This document shows positions 25,390 through 33,938 of a stretch of DNA of 64,000 nucleotides, one piece after another. Source of the DNA: Roseiarcus sp963758335 (GTDB lineage: Bacteria > Pseudomonadota > Alphaproteobacteria > Rhizobiales > Beijerinckiaceae); the NCBI GenBank assembly GCA_963758335.1, contig CAVWVF010000002.1, positions 1,240,001 through 1,304,000 of the forward strand, in the 5' to 3' direction. Made by a program: the position numbers and the translations under genes. Position 1 is the stretch's first letter; every line of letters starts with the position of its first letter. The notes under the pieces are model-generated. The model had not been told where the DNA came from, did no database searches, and saw only the letters and a list, made by a program, of their open reading frames with translations.

Positions 25390-26097
25390 CTACCCCGCCT
25401 GCAGCTTTTCGAGTTTCGCCGCCGCCGCCATCGCGGCGAGCGCCGCCTGCCCCTCCGGCTGGATGAGGCCGGCCGACATGATGAGCTTGGCGGCCTCGTC
25501 GGCCGAAATCGGCAGCTCGATCACGTCTTCGGCCGCGATGTAGAAGAAGAATCCGGTGGTCGGGTTCGGCGTGCAGGGCATGAAAGCCGAGATCATCGGC
25601 TTGTCGCCCGGCAGCACGCTGGACACGACCTGACCGGGATCGGAGGAGACGAACACGATCGACCAGCTTCCCTTGATCGGGAACTCGACCAGCCCCACCT
25701 TGCGGAACTGCGATCCGGACTGGCTGAACACGGTCTCGAACACCTGCTTCAGCCCCTTGTAGACGCCCCGCACCAGCGGCGTGCGGTCGAGCATGGCCTC
25801 GCTGAAATTGACGAGCGTGCGCCCGATGATATTGGCGGTGAGGAATCCGAGCAGCGTCAGACCGACAAGCGCGATGACGACACCGAAGCCCGGCACGTGG
25901 AATGGCAGATAGCCGTCGGGCGAGAGGCTCTGCGGCAGCCACGGCTTCACCCAGCCGTCGACCGTGTCGATCGCGAACCAGGCGATATAGGCCGTGACCG
26001 CCACCGGCCCGAACACGACGAGGCCGGTGAAGAACCACGAGCGCAGGCGCGCCGCGAGAGAACGATGGAAAGGAGCCGGTGGCGGTTGAATGGACAT
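25390..26097 (-). CDS. DUF502 membrane protein
   Basis: A 235-residue inner-membrane protein of the DUF502 family. Two membrane helices lie at about residues 20-42 and 70-95 (FGVVIALVGLTLLGFLTANI), followed by the conserved RTPLVRGVYKGLKQVFETVF, GLVEFPIKGSWSIVFVS and CTPNPTTGFFFYI. The function is unknown in bacteria. MSIQPPPAPF at 26097 is chosen as the start; the frame opens further upstream without family similarity. Confidence 0.88.
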   Translation of the reverse strand: MSIQPPPAPFHRSLAARLRSWFFTGLVVFGPVAVTAYIAWFAIDTVDGWVKPWLPQSLSPDGYLPFHVPGFGVVIALVGLTLLGFLTANIIGRTLVNFSEAMLDRTPLVRGVYKGLKQVFETVFSQSGSQFRKVGLVEFPIKGSWSIVFVSSDPGQVVSSVLPGDKPMISAFMPCTPNPTTGFFFYIAAEDVIELPISADEAAKLIMSAGLIQPEGQAALAAMAAAAKLEKLQAG

Positions 26098-26395
26098 GGG
26101 CGCGGGTCGCTGCGACGAAGCGCAACAAATGGCCGCTTCCTGAGGCGATTGCAAGGCGCGCCCCGCGTCTCCTGCCCTTGAGGGGACGCCGGGAAGCGCA
26201 GCGCGCGATGCCCTTACCATTCCCTGCCGACCCTGTGACTGAAGAAACTAATCCTCCCGCGAAAGGCCGCGCGTTCCGTCGTCCGGGCAACTCCGTCCGC
26301 CACCGCCATAGGCTCAATTTCACCACAAAGACACGAAGGCGCGCTCCCGAGGCTGGGCGCAAGCGCTACCGCTGGTTCCGCCCAAACGCAGAGCG

Positions 26396-26827
26396 CTACC
26401 GCGCGTCCCCCAGCTCGTAATCCTCGCACGACCGGCCGAAGGCGGAGAGCGCGTCCTGCAGGTAATCGGGCAGGAGGGCCATGCCGATGAGGTACTTCCA
26501 CGTCGGCCCCTCACGCCGGTCAAAGGCCGCCTCGACCGCATTCTCCCACGCGTCGGCCTCGTAATCCCCGCGCCCGATCCAGGCGAGCGCGACCAGCGCG
26601 GCCGCTTCGTCGACGTCGAGGTCCCGGATGAATTCGACCAGTTCGCGACGGATCGAGTCGGCCGCGTCGGTCAGGATGATGCGCTCGCCGTCGTCGGTCG
26701 GATTGGAGGCGTCGGGCGCTATGCCGACGTCCTCGCTCAACAGCTCGCGCGACTTTTCGATCACGAAGCAGACCTTCGCCGGATTGATCTCGGGCATCGG
26801 GCGCTCGCTCGCGTCAATTCTCCGCAT
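26396..26827 (-). CDS. DUF3775 family protein
   Basis: Small acidic protein matching DUF3775, an alphaproteobacterial family of unknown role. Seen are INPAKVCFVIEKSRELLSED, a LVEFIRDLDVDEAAALVALA helix and a C-terminal LPDYLQDALSAFGRSCEDYE. Two starts are possible: 26827, preceded by AAGAGAGG at good distance, or 26797 (MPEINPAK), where the family similarity begins. It lies 130 bases downstream of glmS on the same strand. Confidence 0.82.
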   Translation of the reverse strand: MRRIDASERPMPEINPAKVCFVIEKSRELLSEDVGIAPDASNPTDDGERIILTDAADSIRRELVEFIRDLDVDEAAALVALAWIGRGDYEADAWENAVEAAFDRREGPTWKYLIGMALLPDYLQDALSAFGRSCEDYELGDAR

Positions 26828-26956
26828 GGGGCGGCCTCTCTTTCTGCCGCATTCATGGCGCCGCTGCGAAGCTTGCGAATTGCGGCAGGTCAAAGCCGCT
26901 GTGAAAAAGCGTCCGGCTCCCATAGGACGCCGTTCAGGCGCGGCCGGTTCCGCCCC

Positions 26957-28780
26957 CTACTCCACCGTCACCGATTTCGCCAGATTGCGCGGCTGGTCGG
27001 CGTCTTTGCCCATGATGACGGCGGTGTGGTAGGCTAGCATCTGGATCGGGGCGGCGTAGACGATCGGGGCGAAGTTCGCCCCCATGTCCGGCATCGCCAG
27101 GAAATGCTCGATCGCCACCGCCGCCTCCTCGGACGCATGCTTTTCGCCGATGAGGATGAGCCGCCCGCCGCGGGCGGCGACCTCTTGCATGTTGGATACG
27201 GTTTTCTCGAAGACCGCGTCCCGAGGAGCGATGACGACGACCGGCATTTCTTCGTCGATCAGCGCGATCGGCCCATGCTTGAGCTCCCCCGCCGCGTAGC
27301 CTTCGGCGTGGATGTAGCTGAGCTCCTTCAGTTTCAGCGCGCCCTCCATCGCCAGCGGATAGGCCGTGCCGCGCCCGAGGTAGAGGACGTCGCGCGCATG
27401 GGCGATGGCGTGGGCGAGCTTCTCCGCGGCTGACTCGAGCTTGAGCGCCTCGGCAAGCAGGCCGGGGGTCGCCACCAGTTCGGCGAGCAGCGCGGCTTCC
27501 GTCGCCTCGTCGATCGTCCCGCGGGCGCGCCCGAGGCTGATCGCAAGCGCGGCCATCGCCGCGAGCTGGCAGGTGAAGGCCTTGGTCGAGGCGACGCCGA
27601 TCTCAGGCCCGGCCAACGTCGGCGCGGCGACGTCGGTGAGCCGCGCGATACTCGAGGCCGGCACGTTGACGACGCCGACCGTCTTCGACCCGGCTTCCTT
27701 GACGTATTTGAGCGACGCCAGCGTGTCGGCGGTCTCGCCGGACTGCGAAATGACGATCGTCAGGCCGTTCGGATCGACCGGGGTCTCGCGGTAGCGGTAT
27801 TCGGAGGCGACGTCGATCTCGACCGGCAGCCGGGCGAACCGCTCGATCCAGTATTTGCCGATCAGGCCCGCCATGTATGCGGTGCCGCAGCCGACGATCG
27901 AGATTTTGGCGAGCGTCCTCGGGTCGACCGGCCAGTCGAAAGGCTCGAGCCGCATCGCCGCCATGTCGATATAATGGGCGAGCGTATGGCCGACGACCTC
28001 CGGCTGCTCGTGGATCTCCTTGGCCATGAAGTGGCGGTAATTGCCCTTCTCCGCGAGCAGGCTTCCGGCCGGGCTGCGCTGGATGCGCCGCTGGACTTTT
28101 GCGCCGGAAGCGTCGCGAATGTCGGCGCCGGCGCGGGTGGCGACCACCCAGTCGCCTTCCTCGAGATAGGCGACGCGGTCGGTGAAGGGCGCGAGCGCGA
28201 GAGCGTCCGAGCCGAGATAGGTCTCGCCCTCTCCGTAGCCGACCGCAAGCGGCGCCCCCTGCCTCGCCCCGATCAGGAGATCGTCCTCGCCCTCGAACAG
28301 GTAGACGAGCGCGAACGCGCCGCGCATGCGCTTGAGCGCCGCGTGAACGGCTTCGGCCGGCGTCTTGCCGCTCGCGAGCTCATCCTCGACCACGAAGGCG
28401 GCGATCTCGGAATCCGTCTCGGTCGCGAAGGCGTAGCCCTTGGCGGCGAGCTGCTCGCGCAAAGCCTTGAAATTCTCGATGATGCCGTTGTGGACGACAG
28501 CGAGCCGGGGCGAGGTGTGCGGATGGGCGTTGGTCTCGGTCGGCTTTCCGTGCGTCGCCCATCGCGTATGGCCGATGCCGATCGAACCCGAGAGGGGCGC
28601 GCCCGCGAGCTTCGCCTCGAGGTTCTTCAGCTTGCCCTCGGCGCGTCTCCGGGCGAGCCTGCCGTTTTCGAGCGTGGCGACGCCGGCCGAGTCGTAGCCG
28701 CGATATTCCAGGCGCTTCAGCGCGTCGACGATCGCCCCCGCAACCGGCCCCGTCCCGAGAACGCCGACAATTCCGCACAT
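26957..28780 (-). CDS. glmS: Glutamine--fructose-6-phosphate aminotransferase
   Basis: Makes glucosamine-6-phosphate, the entry to UDP-GlcNAc for peptidoglycan and lipid A. The 607-residue protein has the N-terminal nucleophile Cys2 (MCGIVGVLG), HTRWATHGKPTETNAHPH, two SIS sugar-isomerase domains (from about 290 and 460), the substrate-binding SQSGETADTLASLKY and the C-terminal NLAKSVTVE. No glmS-ribozyme-like leader is evident upstream. glmU, often adjacent in this order, lies separately at 35.1 kb. Confidence 0.96.
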   Translation of the reverse strand: MCGIVGVLGTGPVAGAIVDALKRLEYRGYDSAGVATLENGRLARRRAEGKLKNLEAKLAGAPLSGSIGIGHTRWATHGKPTETNAHPHTSPRLAVVHNGIIENFKALREQLAAKGYAFATETDSEIAAFVVEDELASGKTPAEAVHAALKRMRGAFALVYLFEGEDDLLIGARQGAPLAVGYGEGETYLGSDALALAPFTDRVAYLEEGDWVVATRAGADIRDASGAKVQRRIQRSPAGSLLAEKGNYRHFMAKEIHEQPEVVGHTLAHYIDMAAMRLEPFDWPVDPRTLAKISIVGCGTAYMAGLIGKYWIERFARLPVEIDVASEYRYRETPVDPNGLTIVISQSGETADTLASLKYVKEAGSKTVGVVNVPASSIARLTDVAAPTLAGPEIGVASTKAFTCQLAAMAALAISLGRARGTIDEATEAALLAELVATPGLLAEALKLESAAEKLAHAIAHARDVLYLGRGTAYPLAMEGALKLKELSYIHAEGYAAGELKHGPIALIDEEMPVVVIAPRDAVFEKTVSNMQEVAARGGRLILIGEKHASEEAAVAIEHFLAMPDMGANFAPIVYAAPIQMLAYHTAVIMGKDADQPRNLAKSVTVE

Positions 28781-29095
28781 CCGACACCCCGCTTGACCCC
28801 AATTCAGCCGAAGCGAGGGTTAGGCCAACAACCCGCGCCCTCACAAGTCACATTCGGTGAAGGAGTGTGAATTCCCCGCCATGCTTCGCCTGGTCCCGCC
28901 TCCGCTTCGGGTGAGGAATTCGGTTGCGGCCTGTGAAGAGACTGGAGCGGAAGGGAGGGTCGATGCAGGCTCGGTGGAGTTTTCGTCGGAAGGCATTTTG
29001 GGGTATGTGACACTGTGACTTTAGATGGGACTCCCGGGCCGCTCGCATCCGGGGCGTTGCCGCCTTGCCCTGATTAAAGGAGCACCAGACTGCGT
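28781..29095. other. Gene-free stretch upstream of glmS
   Basis: It holds no credible gene or RNA. A few short inverted motifs are present (GAATTC around 28870 and 28916; TCACATTC / GAGTGTGA near 28853-28869). A glmS promoter is expected here, but no clear -35/-10 pair stands out. Confidence 0.5.
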
Positions 29096-29317
29096 ATGCC
29101 AAACGCGCGCATCGCCGCCGATCCCATCATGATGGGTAAGCCGTGCATCAAAGGGACACGTATCACCGTCGAGTTGATCCTGCGCAAGTCGGGCGCTGGT
29201 CGCTCGTTCGCGGAGATACTCGAGGCCTACCCCCAGCTTACGGAGGACGATATCCGGGCGGTGTTAACCTTTGCAGCCGATTACCTGCAGCATGAGACGG
29301 TTCTCGCCGCCGAGTGA
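29096..29317 (+). CDS. DUF433 antitoxin-like protein
   Basis: A 73-residue protein of the DUF433 family, the usual partner of DUF5615 PIN-like toxins. It shows ADPIMMGKPCIKGTRITVE followed by AEILEAYPQLTEDDIRAVLTF, a winged-helix-type fold. Its stop codon TGA shares a base with the ATG of the downstream toxin gene. The antitoxin itself looks intact although its toxin is broken. Confidence 0.88.
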   Translation: MPNARIAADPIMMGKPCIKGTRITVELILRKSGAGRSFAEILEAYPQLTEDDIRAVLTFAADYLQHETVLAAE

Positions 29318-29682
29318 TGCGTTTCTTGGCGGACGAAAACTCTTGGCGGACGAAAACGTGTCGCGCTTCGTCGTTGAGCGGTTGCGTGTCGCCGGATTCG
29401 ACGTGACAGCAATCGGCGCAACGAGCTCGGGAGCGTCAGACGCCGACGTGCTCGGGATTGCGAGTTGTGAGGATCGTATCCTGGTCACAGAGGATCGCGA
29501 CTTCGGCGAACTGGTCATTCGTCAGCGGCTGGGAATCCCCGGTATCGTGCTGCTCGAACTAGATCGCCTGTCGAATCTGGTGGCTGGTGGCGGCTGTTGT
29601 TTCCACGAACGCGGAGAAGCTACCCGGGAATCTGCTTGTGATCGAGCCTGCGAGAGTGCGTGTGCGACCCTTGCCGCGGTGA
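29317..29682 (+). pseudogene. DUF5615 PIN-like toxin, two frameshifts
   Basis: The gene starts ATG CGT TTC TTG GCG (MRFLADEN), the family start. A 17-bp tandem duplication of the TTGGCGGACGAAAAC unit then shifts the frame. After the duplication LLADENVSRFVVERLR, LVTEDRDFGELVI and GIVLLELDRLSN follow normally. A second shift near 29575-29585 moves the C-terminus, which would otherwise read STNAEKLPGNLLVIEPARVR and stop at 29682. Both ends are therefore broken, and the PIN-like ribonuclease should be inactive. Confidence 0.85.
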
Positions 29683-29761
29683 GCCTGGCGCCGATCTGAT
29701 GTCGCACTCTGGCCTAAATTGGCCGGCCGCGGCCGACGAAGATGAGCGTTATGTCTGCGCC

Positions 29762-30010
29762 ATGCCCTTGCAGCCGCCGCCTCCCGCTTGCGCCCATCGG
29801 CATTTCCGGCAATTTCGACGGAAAAAGCTCGACATGCTGGATGCTGCGCCTTCGTTAGACGCCTTGCGCTCGCCGCCCGGCAACCGGCTGGAAGCATTGA
29901 AGGCCAATCGGAAGGGTCAGTTCAGCATTCGCATCAACGATCGCTGGCGTGTCTGTTTTGTCTGGACCGAAGGCGGCCCGGATCGTGTCGAGGTCGTGGA
30001 TTACCATTGA
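29762..30010 (+). pseudogene. HigB-like toxin, degenerate N-terminus
   Basis: The C-terminal half is a clear HigB/RelE-type toxin: KKLDMLDAAPSLDALRSPPG, RLEALKANRKGQFSIRIN and WRVCFVWTEGG to VEVVDYH. The expected first 25-30 residues (MIKSFR... with the first strand and helix) are not present. The codons before RRKKLD read proline-rich, non-family sequence with no credible start or ribosome-binding site, so the 5' part has been lost or replaced. ATG 29762 is only the nearest in-frame start. Confidence 0.65.
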
Positions 30011-30029
30011 GGTCAGGAATCAGCCCCGT

Positions 30030-30314
30030 GTGCGCACGCATCCCGGCGAAATCCTCGCCGAAGAGTACATGAAGCCCCTTGGGCTGTCGGCCAACGGGCT
30101 CGCTAGGGCGCTCGGGGTCCCGGGAAACCGCATCAGCGACATCATCCGCCAGTGGCGCGACGTGTCCGCCGACACCGCCATCCGACTTGGCCGTTACTTC
30201 GGCGTCGATCCGCGATTCTGGCTCAATCTTCAAGCCGCGTACGATCTTTCGCGCGCAGACAGCGAACACGATTATTCGGACGTACGCCCGCGCGCCGACG
30301 CGCAGGCGCGGTGA
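30030..30314 (+). CDS. higA: HigA-family antitoxin
   Basis: Helix-turn-helix antitoxin of the HigA branch: RTHPGEILAEEYMKPLGLSA, the HTH LARALGVPGNRISDIIRQWR and RLGRYFGVDPRFWLNLQAAY. The coding frame overlaps the HigB-like stop. The start is uncertain: GTG at 30030 directly precedes the family core, while similarity may begin a few codons earlier without a standard start codon. It is followed 13 bases later by the target duplication of the IS1380 element, which did not interrupt it. Confidence 0.82.
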   Translation: MRTHPGEILAEEYMKPLGLSANGLARALGVPGNRISDIIRQWRDVSADTAIRLGRYFGVDPRFWLNLQAAYDLSRADSEHDYSDVRPRADAQAR

Positions 30315-30331
30315 CTCCCTGGCTGCGACCA

Positions 30332-32169
30332 CCCTGATTCCGCATCAAAGGAAGTGAAGTGCCTCGTTGGTCCTGATTGATCAGGGAGATAGGCTGAGAT
30401 TTGCGAATCAACGCCATCACCAACGAGGTGAGTGAGGGTGACACAGGGGCTCTTGCCGTTCCAGTACGAAAGCGAGGCGGGACTGACCGGTCTTGCGGGG
30501 CTTCCCCTGTATTTGGAGCTGTGGCGCGCGGCCGGACTGGAGCAATCGGTGGCGCGCCACGTGGCGGTGAGCGGCAGCCAGGGCTGGAGCGATCGGCAGA
30601 TGGTGTCGGGGCTGGTGTTGCTGAACCTTGCCGGGGGCGAGGGTCTCGACGATCTCGACCGGCTGGAGGCGGACGGCGGTCTGTGCCGGCTGGTGCGGGC
30701 GGCGGACGCGCACGGGCGCACTCGGCGGGAGCGGCGGGCCGAGGCGCGGCGCTGGCGGCGGCGGCGGTCGCGCACGCTGCCCTCGCCGCATGCGACGGGC
30801 CGGTGGCTTACGGGGTTTCACGATGCCGGCGAGGAGGCGCGGCGGGAAGCCGGACGGGCGTTCATCCCGGCGTCGAGCGAGGGCGTGGCGGGCCTGTGGC
30901 GGGTGAACGGCGATCTTCTGCAGGCGGTTCAGGCGCAGCATCCGGCGGCGCAGGCGACGCTCGACATGGACGCCACGCTCGTTGAGACGCACAAGCGGGC
31001 GGCGCTGTACTGCTACAAGCACTTCAAGGCCTATCAGCCGCTCAATAGCTGGTGGGCCGAGCAGGGCCTGATCGTGCATTCGGAGTTCCGCGACGGCAAC
31101 GTGCCGGCGGGGCATGAGCAATTGCGCGTTCTCGAAGAGGCGGCGCGCCTGCTTCCGGCCGGGGTGAGGAAGCTTTACCTGCGCTCGGATACGGCCGCCT
31201 ATCAGCACGATCTTTTGAAGTATTGCGCCGAGGGCAAGAACCGGCGCTTCGGGGTGATCGAATTCGCCATCGGGGCGGACGTGACCGGGGAGTTCAGGCA
31301 GGCGGTGGCGCAACTGCCCGAGGCGGCCTGGCAGGCGCTCGATCGGATCGTCGATGGCGAGCGCTACGCCGCCGGCCAGCAATGGGCGGAAGTCGGCTAC
31401 GTGCCGAACTGGGCGGGCATGAGCAAGACGGCGCCGGACTACCGCTTTCTGGCGATCCGCGAGCCGTTGGGTGAACTCGATCTCGGCGATGCCGAGCAAT
31501 TGCCCTTCCCGACGATGAGCTTTCCGACGCTGGGCCGCTACAAGCTGTTCGGCCTCGTCACCAACCGCACGCTGGCGGGCGGCGAACTGATCCGCTGGCA
31601 GCGCGAGCGCTGCGGCAAGAGCGAGGAAGCGCACGCCGTGATGAAGGACGATCTCGCCGGCGGGCGGCTGCCGAGCGGGCTGTTCGGGGCCAATGCGGCG
31701 TGGTGGGCGATCATGGTTCTCGCCCACAATCTCAACGCGATGATGAAGCGTCTGGTGCTCGGCGGCGATTGGGCGGCGCGGCGCATGAAGGCGATGCGGT
31801 TTCATCTGATCGCCCTGGCGGGCCGCGTCGTGCGCCACGCGCGCCGGCTGATCGTGCGACTTTCGGCAGGCGCTCTCGACCTGATCCGCGACGCGCGCGC
31901 CGCCATCCTTTCCCTGCAGCCGGCGCCGAGCGGATGATCGCCCGGCTTCTTCCGCCAGTCCTGCAAACGCCGCCGGGCTCGGCCGGCCACGGCGTAGCCG
32001 TGACCGCAGGATCGGGGCGGGACTCGTCAACGATGCAGGAGGGCGGTCGCCTACAACCATAGCGCGAGCATGCTCGTCTCGTACCCGCCTCGACCCGCGG
32101 CCGCGGCCGAAATCCGCCCGCTCCACCGCCCGTTTCGCCCGTGCTCACGAATTAGATGCGGGATTGTGG
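30332..32169 (+). mobile_element. IS1380-family insertion sequence, complete
   Basis: The element is 1838 bp long. Left end CCCTGATTCCGCATCAAA and right end (reverse strand) CCACAATCCCGCATCTAA match at 13 of 18 positions. The 4-bp sequence ACCA flanks both sides (30328-30331 and 32170-32173), as expected for an IS1380 target duplication. One full-length transposase lies inside, with a conserved leader (30380-30430) that is also found before the copy at 63.4 kb. The insertion site is intergenic. Confidence 0.85.
30432..31937 (+). CDS. IS1380-family transposase
   Basis: A 501-residue DDE transposase. It has LPFQYESEAGLTGLAGLPLY at the N-terminus, LDMDATLVETHKRAALYCYK with the first catalytic Asp, YLRSDTAAYQHDLLKYC with the second, and ERCGKSEEAHAVMKDDLAGG with the catalytic Glu. 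The frame is uninterrupted, so this copy may still be active. The start codon is GTG, at 30432 or 30438. The copy at 63490 has several substitutions and a three-residue insertion after SEAG. Confidence 0.93.
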   Translation: MRVTQGLLPFQYESEAGLTGLAGLPLYLELWRAAGLEQSVARHVAVSGSQGWSDRQMVSGLVLLNLAGGEGLDDLDRLEADGGLCRLVRAADAHGRTRRERRAEARRWRRRRSRTLPSPHATGRWLTGFHDAGEEARREAGRAFIPASSEGVAGLWRVNGDLLQAVQAQHPAAQATLDMDATLVETHKRAALYCYKHFKAYQPLNSWWAEQGLIVHSEFRDGNVPAGHEQLRVLEEAARLLPAGVRKLYLRSDTAAYQHDLLKYCAEGKNRRFGVIEFAIGADVTGEFRQAVAQLPEAAWQALDRIVDGERYAAGQQWAEVGYVPNWAGMSKTAPDYRFLAIREPLGELDLGDAEQLPFPTMSFPTLGRYKLFGLVTNRTLAGGELIRWQRERCGKSEEAHAVMKDDLAGGRLPSGLFGANAAWWAIMVLAHNLNAMMKRLVLGGDWAARRMKAMRFHLIALAGRVVRHARRLIVRLSAGALDLIRDARAAILSLQPAPSG

Positions 32170-32256
32170 ACCAAAGCGTCGATTGCGCGGTTCCGCGCGT
32201 TCGGCTAGGGATCCAAAAGAATCGGCTGAGTTTGGGCCGACGGAGGCAGGAGCCAG

Positions 32257-32718
32257 GTGAGCGGCGGCGCCCGAAAGGGAGGACGCGGGAGGCGGCGGGC
32301 GGAGTTCGGCGTCGCGTCGTTCCGTTCGCCGGTTGCGGCGCTCGCCGTCGCGCTGTCGCTCCTCATCCAGCTTCTCGCCATTCCCTATCACCAGGCGCTG
32401 TCCGCCCCCGGCTTCGCGTCGTCCGATACGTCCGCAATCGCCGCCGAACTCAAGGCGACCTTTGGCGACGCCGCGGCGCTCTGCGGCCAGGCTGACGGCA
32501 AGGGGGCGCCGGGCGCGCCCGCCGGCCATCACGACGACCAGTGCCCGCTGTGCCAGTTTTTCGCGCAGGTCTCGGCGCTTGTGGCGCCGGATGCGTCCGT
32601 TATCCCAATCAGGCTCAGTGTCGCTTGCCGGTCGATCGGCGCCGCGCCCCAACTCGGCGCTCTTGAGGCCCGCCCGACCTCGGCCCACCGCGCCCGCGCG
32701 CCGCCCCTCGCCGTCTGA
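32257..32718 (+). CDS. DUF2946-like secreted/membrane protein
   Basis: A 153-residue protein with one N-terminal hydrophobic segment (ALAVALSLLIQLLAIPYH) and a His-rich HHDDQCPLCQFF motif near residue 95, typical of DUF2946 proteins that accompany copper-export genes. The GTG start at 32257 has AGGAG 7 bases upstream. It is the first gene of the copper cluster, 68 bases before copC. A copper-handling role is inferred from the CPLC motif and neighbours. Confidence 0.7.
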   Translation: MSGGARKGGRGRRRAEFGVASFRSPVAALAVALSLLIQLLAIPYHQALSAPGFASSDTSAIAAELKATFGDAAALCGQADGKGAPGAPAGHHDDQCPLCQFFAQVSALVAPDASVIPIRLSVACRSIGAAPQLGALEARPTSAHRARAPPLAV

Positions 32719-32786
32719 AACGATTCCCGTGTCGCCTGCGCCCCATGCGGGACGTGCGGCCTGCGTTCCTTCAGACCGAGGTCATC

Positions 32787-33179
32787 ATGCTGAAAATGCT
32801 CCCTTACGCAGGCGCACTGCGCCGTGCCATCTTTGCAATCGCCGGTTCCGTCCCCTTCGTCCTCGCCGCGACGTCCGCCTTCCCCCACGCCCAGCTCGAA
32901 AAGGCCACGCCCGCGGTCGGCGGAACGGTCGCCTCGGCGAGCGAAATCCGGCTCGAATTCTCCGAAGGCGTCGAACCCCGCTTTTCCGGCGTGAAGGTGA
33001 CGGGAGCCGGCGGCGCTTTCGTGCCGCTCGGCCAAGCGAAAGTGGAAGCAGGCCATCAGAATGTGCTGATCGTCCCGATCGCCAAACCGCTGTCGCCCGG
33101 CGCCTATACCGTGCACTGGCGTGCGGTGTCGGTCGACACCCATCACACCCAGGGAACTTTCCAATTCACTGTGAAGTGA
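32787..33179 (+). CDS. copC: CopC-type periplasmic copper-binding protein
   Basis: A 130-residue protein whose signal peptide ends at TSAFPHAQLEKATPAVGG. The His directly after the cleavage site would be the Cu(II)-binding N-terminal residue. The CopC beta-barrel follows with IRLEFSEGVEPRFSGVKV and the C-terminal WRAVSVDTHHTQGTFQFTV, containing further His ligands. ATG 32787 is preceded by GAGG. It works with CopD, which lies two genes downstream. Confidence 0.92.
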   Translation: MLKMLPYAGALRRAIFAIAGSVPFVLAATSAFPHAQLEKATPAVGGTVASASEIRLEFSEGVEPRFSGVKVTGAGGAFVPLGQAKVEAGHQNVLIVPIAKPLSPGAYTVHWRAVSVDTHHTQGTFQFTVK

Positions 33180-33253
33180 CCGGCTCGCCCGTCCAGGAGA
33201 GAGTGGCGGGCGCGCTTCAACCCCGATGCCTCGAAGCAAGGAAGGAAAAGGCC

Positions 33254-33751
33254 ATGACCCGTTTTTCAGCGTTCGCTCTGACGTTTGCTCTCGTCGGCGC
33301 CGCCGCGCCCGCGCTCGCCCAGGAGTTCAAGGCCGGCGACATCACCATCGACAAACCGTGGGCGCGCGCCACCCCGAAGGGCGCCGACGTCGGCGGCGGC
33401 TATCTGGTCATCCACAACAACGGGGCGACGCCGGACACGCTGACCGGCGGCACGGCGGATTTCGCCAAGGTCGAGATCCATGAGATGAAGACGGAAGGCG
33501 GCGTCATGAAGATGACGGAGATGAACAGCGGCCTCGACATACCCGCGCACGGAACGATCCGGTTGGCTCCCGGCGGCTATCACGTCATGTTCACCCACCT
33601 GACGAAGCCGCTGGTCAAGGGCGAGAAGATCAAGGCGACGCTGACCTTCGCGCACGCCGGTCCGGTCGCCGTCGAGTTCCCTGTGGAGGGCGTCGGCGCC
33701 GCGGGACCCGCGCCGATGAAGGGCGGCGCGATGGGCGGAATGAAGATGTGA
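33254..33751 (+). CDS. pcuC: PCu(A)C periplasmic copper chaperone
   Basis: A 165-residue secreted chaperone that delivers Cu(I), classically to the CuA or CuB site of cytochrome oxidase. The signal peptide ends APALAQEF. The copper site HxnM...HxM is visible as IHEMKTEGGVMKM and PGGYHVMFTHL. The tail is Met-rich (MKGGAMGGMKM), adding possible Cu ligands. It sits between copC and copD. Confidence 0.92.
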   Translation: MTRFSAFALTFALVGAAAPALAQEFKAGDITIDKPWARATPKGADVGGGYLVIHNNGATPDTLTGGTADFAKVEIHEMKTEGGVMKMTEMNSGLDIPAHGTIRLAPGGYHVMFTHLTKPLVKGEKIKATLTFAHAGPVAVEFPVEGVGAAGPAPMKGGAMGGMKM

Positions 33752-33783
33752 GCGGGCGACGGGGCTCCACGAACGCAGCGGTC

Positions 33784-33936
33784 GTCATGGCCGGGCTTGT
33801 CCCGGCCATCCACGCGGCGCCGCGTGCGCTGTCGCCCGCAAGGAGAAGAATTGCGCCCTCACCTCAATGCGCCATACTCTTTGAAGGGCAGAGGCGGCAT
33901 CACCGCGTGGATGGCCGGGACAGGCCCGGCCATGAC
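33784..33936. repeat. Palindromic repeat (GGCCGGG type) between pcuC and copD
   Basis: The outer arms GTCATGGCCGGGCTTGTCCC and GGGACAGGCCCGGCCATGAC are near-perfect inverse copies, about 90 bp apart, and each arm is itself palindromic (GGCCGGG / CCCGGCC). Repeats of this type are very common between genes in rhizobia. It lies 3 bases before the copD start and probably forms a long RNA hairpin between the pcuC and copD coding parts of any shared transcript. Confidence 0.82.
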
Positions 33937-33938
33937 GG

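Noticed and set aside
26957..29095. glmS ribozyme upstream of glmS
   Set aside because: No matching conserved core was seen, and this element is typical of Firmicutes.
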